From Rhodospirillales bacterium (GTDB taxonomy: Bacteria > Pseudomonadota > Alphaproteobacteria > Reyranellales > Reyranellaceae): a stretch of DNA of 64,000 bases. A model generated the notes under the pieces. That model had not been told where the DNA came from. It saw only the letters and a list, made by a program, of their open reading frames with translations, and made no database searches. Shown here piece by piece: positions 8,621 through 17,895 of this stretch. The position numbers were made by a program, and so were the translations under genes. The stretch's first letter is position 1; every line of letters starts with the position of its first letter. The stretch spans positions 1 through 64,000 of the forward strand of contig JACPOB010000084.1 in assembly GCA_016185145.1 (NCBI GenBank), written 5' to 3'.

Positions 8621-9549
8621 TTCAATCCACTCCGGGCGCGTCGCGCCTCATAGGCCTGCAGATGAGCATAGGCGAAGCGCAGGTTGGGCGCCGGCAGCCC
8701 GGCCTTGCGGGCGCGCATCAGCATGTCGCCCACGATCGACCGCGCCTCGACCGCGCCGCCCTTCTCGATGTCGCCCAGGATGGAAGCCACGGCCTTGCCG
8801 CCCGGCTGGGTCAGGCCGCTCTCGATCCCGGTTCGCACCTTGTCGCTGGGCGCATGGCCGGCGGCGGCCGCGACGCGGCAGCACTCCGCCAGCGTCTCGC
8901 GCATCAGCGCGGCTCCGTCCTCGGCGGCGACGATGTCGCCCACCGTGCCGCGCATGGCGGCGCACATCGAGGCGATGGTGCCCAGCATCACCCACTTGTC
9001 CCAGAGGTCCTGGTTGATGTCGGGGTTCAGCCCGCCGTCGATGCCGGCCTTCTTGCAGGCCGCATCGAGCTCGACCAGAGCCTTGCGCGCGGGCGCGGCC
9101 CCGCGCTCGCCGAACGACACGCCCGAGGCGCCGCTGTGCAGGATCTCGCCGTTCGGTCCCAGCATGCCCGAGATGCGCGCCAGGCCGCCGGCGACGCGGG
9201 CCGCGCCGAAGCGGGCGTCGAGCGTGGCGAAGTGGGCATGCCCGTTCAGCATGGGAACGATGGTCGTCTCCGGCCCGACCGCCGGTGCGATCGAGTCCAT
9301 GGCCGAGTCGAGGTCATAGCCCTTGCAGGCCAGGATCACGACGTCGTACGGGCCGCCCTCGTCGCCGCGCGTCACCACCTTGACCGGCACGGTGAAGTCG
9401 CCCTTGGGGCTCTTCACCACCAGGCCGTTGCGCCGCACCGTCTCGGCGCGCTTCTCGCGCAGCAGGAAGGTCGTATCGATGCCGGCCTGGCTGAGGCGCG
9501 CGCCCCAATAGCCGCCGACCGCGCCGGCGCCCAAGATCAGGATCTTCAC
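8617..9549 (-). CDS. 2-dehydropantoate 2-reductase family protein (paralogue 2)
   Basis: A 310-residue paralogue of the next gene, with the same motif order: VKILILGAGAVGGYWGARL, VILACKGYDLDSAM, MLNGHAHFATL and DLWDKWVMLGTIASMCAAMRG. It starts with GTG at 9549, which overlaps the TGA of the HAD gene as GTGA; a longer open frame upstream is only a shadow of that gene. The tight overlaps on both sides (4 bases each) show a three-gene operon HAD phosphatase - reductase 2 - reductase 1. The pair probably arose by tandem duplication. Exact 2-keto acid substrate unknown. Confidence 0.85.
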   Translation of the reverse strand: MKILILGAGAVGGYWGARLSQAGIDTTFLLREKRAETVRRNGLVVKSPKGDFTVPVKVVTRGDEGGPYDVVILACKGYDLDSAMDSIAPAVGPETTIVPMLNGHAHFATLDARFGAARVAGGLARISGMLGPNGEILHSGASGVSFGERGAAPARKALVELDAACKKAGIDGGLNPDINQDLWDKWVMLGTIASMCAAMRGTVGDIVAAEDGAALMRETLAECCRVAAAAGHAPSDKVRTGIESGLTQPGGKAVASILGDIEKGGAVEARSIVGDMLMRARKAGLPAPNLRFAYAHLQAYEARRARSGLK

Positions 9550-10226
9550 TTCTGGGTCTTCCTTTCGGCCAGCCAGTCGGCGAGCCAGGTCGCGAGATCG
9601 TCGGTCTCGTGATGGATGTGGCTGAGATCGAGGTCGGCGGCGCGCTTCACGCTCTCGTCGGTGCGGATCCACACCGTGCGCATGCCCATGTCGCCGGCGG
9701 GCTTGAGGTTGACGGCGATGTCGTCGGCCATGCAGGCGCGCGTCGGGTCGACGCCGTGCTTCACCACCAGCTTCTCGTAGATCTGCTTGTGCGGCTTGGG
9801 CCAATAGTCGCCGGCGGCGATGTCGAAGATCGCCTCGAAGTGATGGGCCACGCCCAGCCGCTCCATGACGCGCTCGGCGTGCGGCACGTCGCCCGCGGTG
9901 AAGATGATCTTGCGGCCGGGCAGCGCGCTCAGCGACGCCTCGAGCGTCGGATTGGCCTCGACCGGCGAGTAGTCGATGTCGTGCACGTAATCGAGGAAGT
10001 GCGTGGGATCGACGCCGTGCAGGGTCATCATGCCCCGCATCGAGGTGCCGTGCTCACGCCAGTACTGTTTCTGCACGCGCCGCGCCTCCTCGGCGTCGAC
10101 CTTGAGCAGGTCGGCGATGTAGCGGCCGATGCGCACGTCGATCTGGGCGAACAGGTTGCAACGCGCCGGATAGAGCGTGTTGTCGAGGTCGAACAGCCAG
10201 ACGTCGGGGTCGTGTTTTGGCGGCAT
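9546..10226 (-). CDS. HAD-family phosphatase, pyrimidine 5'-nucleotidase type
   Basis: A 226-residue HAD hydrolase. Motif I is WLFDLDNTLYP (nucleophile and acid/base Asp), motif II is IIFTAGD, the motif III lysine lies in WPKPHKQIYEK, and motif IV is CMADDIAVN. The DNTLYP form and the helical cap starting with QIDVRIGRYIADLL match the Sdt1/PPM1-like pyrimidine 5'-nucleotidase subfamily. The start is ATG 10226 (MPPKHDPDVW); sequence upstream of this in the same frame is the antisense of rmuC. It leads the operon with the two reductases, and a metabolic link is not obvious. Confidence 0.85.
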   Translation of the reverse strand: MPPKHDPDVWLFDLDNTLYPARCNLFAQIDVRIGRYIADLLKVDAEEARRVQKQYWREHGTSMRGMMTLHGVDPTHFLDYVHDIDYSPVEANPTLEASLSALPGRKIIFTAGDVPHAERVMERLGVAHHFEAIFDIAAGDYWPKPHKQIYEKLVVKHGVDPTRACMADDIAVNLKPAGDMGMRTVWIRTDESVKRAADLDLSHIHHETDDLATWLADWLAERKTQK

Positions 10227-10287
10227 TTGTTGATGGATTAGCCCTCGTCGGTGCGCTTGTCGAGCCGACGGCTTATAAGGGCTGGCA

Positions 10288-11388
10288 ATGGATCTTTTGA
10301 CGATCATTCTTCTGGCCATCGTCGTGCTGCTCGGCGTGGTTCTTGCCGTCGTCCTGGTGCGCCAGGGCGAGTCTCGCCAGGACAGGGGGCGCGAGGCCGA
10401 GCAGATGCGCCAGCAGCTCGGCCTGGCGCTGAGCCAGCAGGCCGAGACCGTGCAGCGGGTCGAGCGTTCGCTGCGCGAGCAGGAACAGGCGCTGGCCAAG
10501 GCGGTCGGCGAGCGGCTCGACCGTACCGAGAAGGCGACCGGCCAGATCGTCACCGACCTGCGAGAGCGCCTGGCGCGCATCGACGAGGCGCAGAAGAAGA
10601 TCGGCGATCTCTCGACCCAGGTGGTGAGCCTGCAGGAAGTGCTGTCGAACAAGCAGGCGCGCGGCGCCTTCGGCGAGGTGCAGCTGAACGACCTGGTGCA
10701 GAGCGCGCTGCCGCCGCAGGCCTACGAGTTCCAGTGCACGCTGTCATCGGGTGTGCGCGCCGACTGCCTGCTCCGGCTGCCCAACCCGCCGGGCTCGATC
10801 GCGATCGACGCCAAGTTCCCGCTGGAAAGCTACAGCGCCTTGCGCGCCGTGCCGGCGGGCGACGGGCCGGCATTGCTGGTGGCGCAGCGCGCCTTCCAGC
10901 AGGCGATGCGCAAGCACATCGGCGACATCCGCGACAAGTACATCGTGCCCGGCGAGACCGCCGAATCGGCGCTGATGTTCCTGCCTTCGGAGGCGGTCTA
11001 TGCCGAGCTGCACGCCAACTTCACCGGCCTGGTCGAGGAGAGCTATCGCGCCCGCGTGTGGATCGTGTCGCCCACGACCATGATGGCGACACTCAACACC
11101 GTGCGCGCCGTCCTGAAGGACGTGCGCATGCGCGAGCAGGCGGGCGAGATCCAGAAGACGGTCGGTCTGCTGATGGGCGACGTCCAGCGGCTGGGCGATC
11201 GCGTCGAGCGGCTGAAGACGCATTTCGGTCAGACCGAGAAGGACCTGCGCGAGATCGACATCTCGGCCGACCGCATCACCAAGCGCGGCCAGCGCATCCT
11301 CGACGTCGATCTCGGCGAGGAGCCGGAACTGCCGAAGTCCCAGACCGAATCGCTGCCGTTCGCGGAGAACGAGAAGGCGCGGAAATAG
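10288..11388 (+). CDS. rmuC: DNA recombination protein RmuC homologue
   Basis: A 366-residue protein with an N-terminal membrane anchor (LLTIILLAIVVLLGVVLAVVLV), a long coiled coil (about residues 30-120) and the RmuC nuclease-like core: SNKQARGAFGEVQLNDLVQSALPPQAYEFQ, then DAKFPLESYSAL, which carries the PD-(D/E)xK-like Asp and Lys. RmuC limits inversions between short inverted repeats in E. coli; that link is interesting because this window has many intergenic palindromes, but no causal claim can be made. The gene diverges from the HAD operon across 61 bases. The transcript ends in a large palindromic element. Confidence 0.93.
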   Translation: MDLLTIILLAIVVLLGVVLAVVLVRQGESRQDRGREAEQMRQQLGLALSQQAETVQRVERSLREQEQALAKAVGERLDRTEKATGQIVTDLRERLARIDEAQKKIGDLSTQVVSLQEVLSNKQARGAFGEVQLNDLVQSALPPQAYEFQCTLSSGVRADCLLRLPNPPGSIAIDAKFPLESYSALRAVPAGDGPALLVAQRAFQQAMRKHIGDIRDKYIVPGETAESALMFLPSEAVYAELHANFTGLVEESYRARVWIVSPTTMMATLNTVRAVLKDVRMREQAGEIQKTVGLLMGDVQRLGDRVERLKTHFGQTEKDLREIDISADRITKRGQRILDVDLGEEPELPKSQTESLPFAENEKARK

Positions 11389-11395
11389 GAAGGCA

Positions 11396-11538
11396 CTTCC
11401 CTCCCCAGCGAAGCTGGGGAGGTGTCGCCGTCATACGGCGACGGAGGGGTCATGAGCAGCAGTCGTGGGGCCTATGACCCCTCCGTCGGCGTAAGACGCC
11501 GACACCTCCCCTTCGCGGAACCCGCGAAGGGGAGGAAA
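11396..11538. repeat. Composite palindromic repeat (CCTCCCC family)
   Basis: A 143-bp element between convergent rmuC and htpX. Outer arms TTCCCTCCCC and GGGGAGGAA enclose two small hairpins (CCCCAGCGAAGCTGGGG; CCCCTTCGCGGAACCCGCGAAGGGG) and longer inner arms (TGTCGCCGTCATACGGCGAC-type and its partner near 11483-11502, with GGAGGGGTCAT / ATGACCCCTCC). This is a typical non-autonomous intergenic palindrome that can fold on both strands. Confidence 0.75.
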
Positions 11539-11544
11539 TGAGTA

Positions 11545-12486
11545 TCAGCCCCACGGCCCGCGGCGTGGCGACTGCGGTGCGGCGTTGGCCCACGGGCCGT
11601 TGGGCGACATCTGTGGACGCGGCTGGGCATAGCCCGGCATCTGGCCGGCCATCGCCTCCAGCCGCGCGATGCGCTCCTCCATCGGCGGATGGGTCGAGAA
11701 CAGGCCGCGCAGCCCGCCGGCCGACAAGGGGTTGGCGATGTAGAGATGCGCCGTCGCGGGATTGGCCTCGGCCACCTGGTTGGGGATCTGCTGCGTGCCG
11801 GCCTGCAGCTTGCCGAGCGCCGAGGCGAGCCACAGCGGCTGGCCCGACATCTCCGCACCCATGCGATCGGCCTCGTACTCGCGGCTGCGGCTGATCGCCA
11901 TCTGCACCAGCGAGGCGACCAGCGGCGCCAGGATCATCATGGCGATGGCGGCGGCGCCGCCCATCATCGGCCGGCCGTTCTCGTCGCGGCCGCCGCCCAT
12001 CAGGCCGCCGAAGCTGGCCAGCATGCCGATGGCGCCCGCCAGGGTCGCGGCGATGGTCATGGTGAGCGTGTCGCGATGGCGGACGTGGCTCAGCTCATGC
12101 GCCATCACGCCGGTGATCTCCTCGCGGCTGAGATAGCGCAGCAGGCCGGTCGTCGCGGCCACCGCGGCGTTCTCGGGATTGCGGCCCGTGGCAAAGGCGT
12201 TGGGCTGCTCCTCGTCGATGATGTAGACGCGCGGCATGGGCAGGCCGCCGCGCTGGGCGAGGTCCTGCACGATGCCGTAGAGCTCGGGCGCGTCGTTGGG
12301 CCCGACCTCGTGCGCGTTGGCCATGCGCAGCACCATCTTGTCGCTGTTCCAGTAAGCGAACAGGTTCATGCCCAGCGCCACCATGAGCGCCAGGATAAGG
12401 CCGGACTGGCCACCCAGGAGGTAGCCGACGACCAGGAAGAAGCCGGTCAGGGCCGCCAGAAGCAGGGCAGTGCGAAAGTAGTTCAT
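11545..12486 (-). CDS. htpX: Membrane zinc metalloprotease HtpX (M48B)
   Basis: Quality-control protease of the inner membrane, 313 residues. Two N-terminal membrane helices (about residues 5-45) are followed by the HEXXH motif HELSH at 130-134 and the downstream glutamate ligand in [14 protein letters not shown] (about 200-212). Another hydrophobic pair lies around residues 145-195. The C-terminal tail is rich in Pro and Gly ([15 protein letters not shown]). The start is ATG 12486 ([13 protein letters not shown]), directly divergent from the SDHAF4-like gene across 59 bases. Usually heat-shock or envelope-stress controlled; no such promoter was identified here. Confidence 0.95.
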   Translation of the reverse strand: MNYFRTALLLAALTGFFLVVGYLLGGQSGLILALMVALGMNLFAYWNSDKMVLRMANAHEVGPNDAPELYGIVQDLAQRGGLPMPRVYIIDEEQPNAFATGRNPENAAVAATTGLLRYLSREEITGVMAHELSHVRHRDTLTMTIAATLAGAIGMLASFGGLMGGGRDENGRPMMGGAAAIAMMILAPLVASLVQMAISRSREYEADRMGAEMSGQPLWLASALGKLQAGTQQIPNQVAEANPATAHLYIANPLSAGGLRGLFSTHPPMEERIARLEAMAGQMPGYAQPRPQMSPNGPWANAAPQSPRRGPWG

Positions 12487-12545
12487 GGCCGGAAAGATGG
12501 TCCGTGACTGTGGCGAATCAAGGCAGGGAACGGCATCATGTGGCC

Positions 12546-12710
12546 ATGACCGACGCCAAGAAACCCGCAGCCGAAGAGGCCAATCCCGAGCCTCCCAAGC
12601 CCGTTCCACCACCTCAGCCGAAGAAGGTCGAGGAGATCGGTGGACCGCCCGGCCCCGAGCCGACGCGCTACGGCGACTGGCAGTTCAACGGCAAGGTGAC
12701 CGACTTCTAA
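12546..12710 (+). CDS. SDHAF4-like protein (DUF1674), succinate dehydrogenase assembly factor
   Basis: Small protein of about 54 residues ending in the diagnostic [23 protein letters not shown] motif. Homologues of this C-terminal motif in mitochondria (SDHAF4) bind flavinylated SdhA during assembly of complex II. The N-terminal half is low-complexity, rich in Pro, Lys and Glu, and probably disordered. ATG 12546 is preferred to an upstream start at 12504 because the family is short, but the ribosome binding site is weak. The gene lies 36 bases before the FAD oxidoreductase gene; sdh genes are not in the window. Confidence 0.88.
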   Translation: MTDAKKPAAEEANPEPPKPVPPPQPKKVEEIGGPPGPEPTRYGDWQFNGKVTDF

Positions 12711-12746
12711 TGCCTCGCCGCGAGCGGCCTGGGTGAGAGTACCGCC

Positions 12747-14078
12747 ATGATTCCCGGAAAAGAGATCTTCCATCCCGACTTCAAGGCCGCTCCCTGGTGG
12801 TGGGAGGCCTGGACGCCCAACAACGCCCTGTCGCAGGACCCGCCGGCGAAAACCGACGTGGTGATCGTGGGCGCAGGTTACGGCGGGCTGTCGACGGCGC
12901 TGGAGCTGCGTCGCAATGGCGTGGGCGCCGTGGTGCTGGAGCGCGGCGATTTCGGCATCGGCGCCTCGACGCGCAACGGCGGCATGATCTCGGGCGGCAC
13001 CAACCTCGGCAAGGGACTGGGCGGCAAGAGCCCGATCGCCGAGGAGTTCGAGCGCAAGAAGGCCGAGCTGATGGGCGCCGGCGCCGATTCGCTCACCGTG
13101 CTCGAGGACATCATCGCCCGCGAGAAGATCGAGTGCGGCCTGCACCGCAACGGCCGCTTCGTCGGCGCCTGGACGCCGCGCCACTACGACGACCTCGCCA
13201 CCAAGGTCGAGACCTACAACAAGTACGCCGACGCCGGCTCCAGCATGGTGCCGCGCGAGCGCCAGCGCGAATACATCGCCTCGGACTACTACTACGGCGG
13301 CATGTACGCGAGCCGCGCCGGCCATCTGCATCCGGCGCTCTACTACAAGGGCCTGCTGGAAGCGGCCAACCGCGCCGGCGCCATCCTGTGCGCCAGGGTC
13401 GAGGCCGAACGCACGGAGAAGACGGCGACGGGCTGGCGCGTGCTGACCGCCAAGGGCCCGATCGAGGCCAAGGAGGTCGTGGTCGCGACCAACGGCTACA
13501 CCGGCGATCTCACGCCCAGGCTGAAGCGGCGGGTCGTACCGGTGGCGAGCCACATCATCGCCACCGAGGACCTGCCCGAGCCCGCCGACAAGCTGCTGAT
13601 CCCCGCCATGCGCGCCATCGGCGACACCAAGCGCGTGCTGACCTATTACCGGCCCTCGCCCGACGGCAAGCGGCTGATCTTCGGCGGCCGCGCCCGCTTC
13701 ACGGCGGCGCCGCCGGAAGTGAGCGCGCCCGCGCTCTACCAGTACATGATCGACCGCTTCCCGCAGCTCAAAGGCATCCGCATCACCCATGCCTGGACGG
13801 GCAACGTCGCCTTCGCGCTCGACTACATGCCGCACATGGGCACCGACCAGGGCCTGCACTACCTGCTGGCGTGCAACGGCAACGGCGTGGCGATGATGAC
13901 CTATCTCGGCACCCAGACCGCCAAGAAGATCGCCGGCGGCAGCAACGCGCCGGTCAATCCGCTCGACGGCCGCGACTTCCCGGAGCACGCCCTCTACAAC
14001 GGCGAGCCCTGGTTCCTGCCCATGATCGGCGCCTGGTATCGCACGCGCGACTGGATCGACCGCCGCCTGGCTGCATGA
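12747..14078 (+). CDS. FAD-dependent amine/amino-acid oxidoreductase (DAO family)
   Basis: A 443-residue flavoenzyme. A dinucleotide-binding motif DVVIVGAGYGGLSTALELRR lies near residues 31-50, followed by GASTRNGGMISGG, the site region common to the gamma-glutamylputrescine oxidase and sarcosine oxidase-like branch. The C-terminal half contains the FAD-contacting end (HAWTGNVAFALDYMPHMG, ACNGNGVAMMTYLG). No signal peptide, so it is cytoplasmic. It is translationally coupled to the threonine ammonia-lyase gene (ATGA at 14075-14078). The coupling suggests a role in amine or amino-acid catabolism; the substrate is unknown. Confidence 0.88.
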   Translation: MIPGKEIFHPDFKAAPWWWEAWTPNNALSQDPPAKTDVVIVGAGYGGLSTALELRRNGVGAVVLERGDFGIGASTRNGGMISGGTNLGKGLGGKSPIAEEFERKKAELMGAGADSLTVLEDIIAREKIECGLHRNGRFVGAWTPRHYDDLATKVETYNKYADAGSSMVPRERQREYIASDYYYGGMYASRAGHLHPALYYKGLLEAANRAGAILCARVEAERTEKTATGWRVLTAKGPIEAKEVVVATNGYTGDLTPRLKRRVVPVASHIIATEDLPEPADKLLIPAMRAIGDTKRVLTYYRPSPDGKRLIFGGRARFTAAPPEVSAPALYQYMIDRFPQLKGIRITHAWTGNVAFALDYMPHMGTDQGLHYLLACNGNGVAMMTYLGTQTAKKIAGGSNAPVNPLDGRDFPEHALYNGEPWFLPMIGAWYRTRDWIDRRLAA

Positions 14079-15316
14079 ATGACGGCGTGATGCAAAAGCT
14101 TCCCGTAACGCTCGAGGACGTCGAGTTCGCCGCCGCGCGCATCGGCGAGGCGGTGGTGCATACGCCCTGCCTGCGCAGCGAGACCCTGTCGCGCATCGCC
14201 AAGGCCGACGTCTGGGTGAAGTTCGAGAACCTGCAGTTCACCGCCTCGTTCAAGGAGCGCGGGGCGTTGAATACGCTGATGCAGCTCACCGACGAGGAGA
14301 AGAAGCGCGGCGTCATCGCCATGTCGGCCGGCAACCACGCCCAGGGCGTGGCCTATCACGCCGGACGGCTCGGCATTCCCGCCACCATCGTCATGCCGTC
14401 CTTCACGCCCAACACCAAGGTCGAGCACACGCGCGGGCACGGCGCGCGCGTCGTCCTGCACGGCGACACGCTGGCCGAGGCGGCAACGGAGGCCCATCGC
14501 CTGGCCGACGCCCACAAGTTCACCTTCGTCCATCCCTACGACGATCCGCGCATCATCGCGGGCCAAGGCACGATCGCGCTCGAGATGCTGCAGGACGCGC
14601 CGGAGATCGACACGATCGTGGCCCCGGTGGGCGGCGGCGGCATGATCGCGGGCTGCGCCGTGGCGGCGCGTGGGCTGAAGCCCGCCATCAAGGTGATCGG
14701 CGTCGAGACCACGAGCTACTCGGCGATGCACCAGCTTCTCGCCGGCGAGCCGGTGACGGCGGGCGGCGACACCATCGCCGAGGGCATCGCCGTGCGCGAC
14801 ATCGGCAAGACGCCGCTCGCCATCGCCAAGGCCCTGCTCGACCAGGTGCTGACCGTCGACGAGGTGGCGATCGAGCGCGCCATCGCCCTCTTCCTCGAGG
14901 TCGAGAAGACGGTGGCCGAGGGCGCCGGTGCGGCAGGCCTCGCCGCGCTGCTGTCCCATCCGCAGCATTTCGTGGGCCGCAAGGTCGGTCTCGTTCTGTC
15001 GGGCGGCAACATCGACACCCGCCTGCTGGCTTCCGTGCTGCTGCGCGGCCTGGTGCGCGACGGCCGTATCGTTCGGCTGCGGCTGATGATCGGCGACCTG
15101 CCCGGCCAGCTCGCCCGCGTCGCCGGCCTCATAGGCAAGGCAGGCGGCAACATCGTCGAGGTCCAGCACCAGCGCATGTTCGGCAGCGTCGTCGCCAAGC
15201 GCACCGAGCTCGACGTCACGGTCGAGACCCGCGGCCGCGACCATGTCCGCGAGCTGGTGGCGGCCTTGTCGGCCGAGGGGTTCAAGGTCCGGGTGTTGGA
15301 GGGCGCAGACGCCTGA
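14075..15316 (+). CDS. ilvA: Threonine ammonia-lyase with C-terminal ACT domain
   Basis: PLP enzyme converting threonine to 2-oxobutyrate and ammonia, 413 residues. The PLP lysine is K60 in SFKERGALN; SAGNHAQGVAYHA and the glycine-rich phosphate loop GGGGMIAG follow. The C-terminal part (about residues 330-413; LMIGDLPGQLARVAGLIGKAGGNIVEVQH) is a single ACT domain. This size fits the short regulated form, catabolic or biosynthetic, rather than the long two-ACT IlvA. The ATG at 14075 overlaps the FAD-oxidoreductase stop; ATG 14090 is a possible alternative. A serine/threonine dehydratase role is also possible. Confidence 0.9.
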   Translation: MNDGVMQKLPVTLEDVEFAAARIGEAVVHTPCLRSETLSRIAKADVWVKFENLQFTASFKERGALNTLMQLTDEEKKRGVIAMSAGNHAQGVAYHAGRLGIPATIVMPSFTPNTKVEHTRGHGARVVLHGDTLAEAATEAHRLADAHKFTFVHPYDDPRIIAGQGTIALEMLQDAPEIDTIVAPVGGGGMIAGCAVAARGLKPAIKVIGVETTSYSAMHQLLAGEPVTAGGDTIAEGIAVRDIGKTPLAIAKALLDQVLTVDEVAIERAIALFLEVEKTVAEGAGAAGLAALLSHPQHFVGRKVGLVLSGGNIDTRLLASVLLRGLVRDGRIVRLRLMIGDLPGQLARVAGLIGKAGGNIVEVQHQRMFGSVVAKRTELDVTVETRGRDHVRELVAALSAEGFKVRVLEGADA

Positions 15317-15351
15317 TCTCGTTAAGGATCGCGCTTGATGACCATCACCGG

Positions 15352-15744
15352 CTACACGGCGCGTTTGAGATCGGTCAGCGCGAAATCGTTTCCCTTGAAC
15401 AACAAAGGCCAATCGAGCGCCTTTGCCAGTGCATAGGCACAGCAATCGCCAAAGTTGAGCGCGGCACGATGCCTGCCCTTGCCGTAACGTCGGTACGCAT
15501 CGCGGGCACCTTCGATATGCGTCGCGTCGAACGCGACGACAGCAAGGCCTAGCGATGCGGACAGTCGGTCGAGATCTCGACAGCCCGCCACGCCTTGTCG
15601 CGTCTCCGCCACCATCGAAGCTTCAAAAAAATTCGGAGCCGCTATCTGGGGACTGTCGGCAGCCAGTATCGCCTCCGAGAAATCTGCTTTCTCGGCCTCG
15701 TTCAGTAGAATTGCGATCAGTGCCGAACTATCAACGACGATCAA
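15352..15744 (-). CDS. vapC: VapC-type PIN-domain ribonuclease toxin
   Basis: A 130-residue PIN protein. The acidic cluster for metal binding is visible: [13 protein letters not shown] (D5), the Glu in NFFEASMVAE, and Asp in NFGDCCAYALAKA, with the late KGNDFALTDL motif. VapC toxins cut specific RNAs and are held inactive by the partner. The ATG overlaps the antitoxin stop (15741-15744, ATGA), the usual arrangement. Both genes have lower GC and more A/T-rich codons than the flanking genes, in keeping with horizontal gain. Confidence 0.92.
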   Translation of the reverse strand: MIVVDSSALIAILLNEAEKADFSEAILAADSPQIAAPNFFEASMVAETRQGVAGCRDLDRLSASLGLAVVAFDATHIEGARDAYRRYGKGRHRAALNFGDCCAYALAKALDWPLLFKGNDFALTDLKRAV

Positions 15745-15995
15745 TCAAACATACCCTTGTCGTTGTAACCGAGAATCTCCTCCACACTTTTGTCGCTCAG
15801 AGGCGGACGAGAATTGAAGCGCCGCACAATAGCGTCGACTTCCTTCAATCGGCGTTCGCGATCCTTCTTGGCGTCGAGCTCCTTGAGCTTGCTGTCGGCA
15901 AGCTCGATCACTGTCGCTGTCATGCTCTTGCCAAGCAAACGAGAGACGCGTCGCAATTTACGCTCAGCCTCTGCACTTTTTATGCTGACGCCCAT
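15741..15995 (-). CDS. vapB: VapB-type antitoxin (Rv0623-like)
   Basis: About 84 residues beginning [29 protein letters not shown], the pattern of the Rv0623-like ribbon-helix-helix/PSK antitoxins, followed by a charged helical region and a C-terminal segment ([19 protein letters not shown]) that should wrap the toxin. Start ATG 15995 was preferred over GTG 16004; a GGTGG stretch lies 6 bases before it. It precedes and overlaps vapC. The pair should be autoregulated through the VapB DNA-binding domain; the 77 bases to purH would hold that operator. Confidence 0.85.
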   Translation of the reverse strand: MGVSIKSAEAERKLRRVSRLLGKSMTATVIELADSKLKELDAKKDRERRLKEVDAIVRRFNSRPPLSDKSVEEILGYNDKGMFD

Positions 15996-16081
15996 GGTTT
16001 CCACCGAATTCTAGAATGCCGCAGCCTAATCTAGAAAGCGGCATCTTACAACGCACGCCGGATGGGTCTATAGACCCCGCC

Positions 16082-17695
16082 ATGTCCGCCAGCCCCCACT
16101 ACGTTCCCTCACCCACCCCCGATCTCGCCCGCATCGAACGCGCGCTGATCTCGGTTTCCGACAAGGCCGGTTTGGTCGAGCTCGGCAAGGCGCTGGCTGA
16201 ACACGGAGTCGAGATCCTGTCGACCGGCGGCTCGGCCAAGGCCTTGCGCGATGCCGGGCTGAAAGTCGTCGAAGTGAGCGACCACACCGGTTTCCCCGAG
16301 ATCATGGACGGCCGGGTGAAGACGCTGCAGCCCACGATCCATGGCGGCATCCTGGCGCGGCGTACCGACGCCGGGCACAAGAAGGCGATGGAAGACCACA
16401 AGATCGCCGGCATCGATCTCGTCGTGGTCAACCTCTATCCCTTCGAGGCCACGGTGGCGCGCGGAGCGGACTTCCCGACCTGCGTCGAGAACATCGACAT
16501 CGGTGGGCCGGCGCTGATCCGCGCCTCGGCCAAGAACCATGACTTCGTGACCATCGTCGTCGATCCGGCCGACTACGCCGCGGTGATCGAGGAGATGAAG
16601 GCGCAGCAGGGCGCCACGACCTTGGCGCTGCGCCGCAAGCTCGCGGCCAAGGCCTATGCGCGCACCGCCTCCTATGACGCCGCGATCGCGAGCTGGTTCG
16701 CCAAGCAGCAGGGCGAGGCTTTCCCCGAGCGGCTCACCATCACCGCCGAGCGCGTGCAGACCCTGCGCTATGGCGAGAACCCGCACCAGCAGGCCGCGTT
16801 CTACTCCGATGGCAGCAGGCGGCCGGGCGTCGCCACCGCGCGGGTCGTCCAGGGCAAGGAGCTTTCCTACAACAACATCGGCGACACCGAGGCGGCTTAC
16901 GAATGCGTGGCCGAGTTCAAGGAGCCTGCCGTCGTCGTGGTGAAACACGCCAACCCCTGCGGCGTCGCCGTGGCCGCGGACCAGTACAGCGCCTATCTCA
17001 AGGCCTATGCTTGCGATCCGGTGTCGATCTTCGGCGGCATCGTCGCCGTCAACACGACACTGGAAGCAAAGACGGCTGAGGACTTGTCGAAGCTTTTCCT
17101 CGAAGTCGTGATTGCCCCTGACGCCACGCCGGAAGCGTTGGAAATCTTCGCCAAGAGGAAGAACGTGCGCGTCCTGCTGGCCGGTACGTTGCCTGATCCG
17201 CTGTCGCCCGGCATGACCATGAAGAGCGTGGCCGGCGGCTACCTGCTGCAGAGCCGCGACAACGGCCACCTTGCCAAGAGCGACCTCAAGGTCGTCACCA
17301 AGCGCGCGCCGACCCCAAAGGAGCTCGACGACCTGCTGTTCGCCTTCACCGTCTGCAAGCACGTGAAGTCGAACGCTATTGTCTACGCCAAGGACGGCGC
17401 CACCGTCGGCGTGGGCGCGGGCCAGATGAACCGCCGCGATTCCTCGCGTATCGCCGCCATCCGCGCCGCTGAATCGGGTGAGCTCGCCAAGCTGCCGCAG
17501 AGTCCGGCGATCGGCAGCGTCGTCGCCTCCGACGCCTTCTTCCCCTTCGCCGACGGGCTTTTAGCTGCCGCCGAAGCCGGCGCCACGGCGGTCATTCAGC
17601 CAGGCGGCTCGATGCGCGACAAGGAAGTGATCGAGGCAGCCGACGAGAAGGGCCTGGCAATGGTCTTCACCGGCATGCGCCACTTCCGTCACTGA
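16082..17695 (+). CDS. purH: Bifunctional AICAR formyltransferase/IMP cyclohydrolase
   Basis: Catalyses the last two steps of de novo IMP synthesis. The 537 residues match the normal family length. The N-terminal MGS-like cyclohydrolase domain ([52 protein letters not shown]) is followed by the formyltransferase domain ([68 protein letters not shown]). The start at ATG 16082 is chosen by family length; no clear ribosome binding site is seen, and ATG 16016 is possible. Monocistronic, followed by a spacer with a candidate non-coding RNA module. Confidence 0.97.
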   Translation: MSASPHYVPSPTPDLARIERALISVSDKAGLVELGKALAEHGVEILSTGGSAKALRDAGLKVVEVSDHTGFPEIMDGRVKTLQPTIHGGILARRTDAGHKKAMEDHKIAGIDLVVVNLYPFEATVARGADFPTCVENIDIGGPALIRASAKNHDFVTIVVDPADYAAVIEEMKAQQGATTLALRRKLAAKAYARTASYDAAIASWFAKQQGEAFPERLTITAERVQTLRYGENPHQQAAFYSDGSRRPGVATARVVQGKELSYNNIGDTEAAYECVAEFKEPAVVVVKHANPCGVAVAADQYSAYLKAYACDPVSIFGGIVAVNTTLEAKTAEDLSKLFLEVVIAPDATPEALEIFAKRKNVRVLLAGTLPDPLSPGMTMKSVAGGYLLQSRDNGHLAKSDLKVVTKRAPTPKELDDLLFAFTVCKHVKSNAIVYAKDGATVGVGAGQMNRRDSSRIAAIRAAESGELAKLPQSPAIGSVVASDAFFPFADGLLAAAEAGATAVIQPGGSMRDKEVIEAADEKGLAMVFTGMRHFRH

Positions 17696-17824
17696 TCCGG
17701 CGCCGAGCAAAGCGCGAGGCCCCATTCCGTCTGCAGCATCTGGGGATGGGCGAGCCGACGCACGAGCTGGCGCGGAGCCAATGAGATTGCCGGCACTGCT
17801 GGCACTGATGCCCGGCCGCCAAGC

Positions 17825-17854
17825 TTTTTTGGCGCTCTACGGTCCGCCAAAAAA
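17825..17854. repeat. T6GGCG palindrome, module A
   Basis: TTTTTTGGCG, a 10-base spacer (CTCTACGGTC) and CGCCAAAAAA form a perfect 10-bp inverted repeat. The T-run is 5' and the A-run 3' on both strands, the opposite of an intrinsic terminator. The same 30 bases with one change in the loop occur at 38677-38706. In this copy an upstream CGCCAA (17817-17822) could also pair with the left arm. Confidence 0.85.
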
Positions 17855-17860
17855 CCGCAG

Positions 17861-17889
17861 TTGATTCTCTAGAGCACCCTAGTTATATT
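17861..17889 (+). promoter_or_regulatory. Sigma-70-type promoter of module A
   Basis: TTGATT (17861-17866), a 17-base spacer and TATATT (17884-17889). This is unusually close to consensus for such GC-rich DNA. The start of transcription should be near 17896, immediately before a GC hairpin. No gene follows on this strand. Confidence 0.6.
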
Positions 17890-17895
17890 GACCGT

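Noticed and set aside
12797..15316. 839-codon + strand frame that would fuse an extra domain to threonine ammonia-lyase
   Set aside because: The first 426 codons are a shifted reading of the FAD oxidoreductase gene; the true start is at the ATGA overlap at 14075.
17825..17854. Palindrome read as an intrinsic terminator of purH
   Set aside because: The U-run would precede rather than follow the stem on either strand, so it cannot serve as a standard intrinsic terminator.
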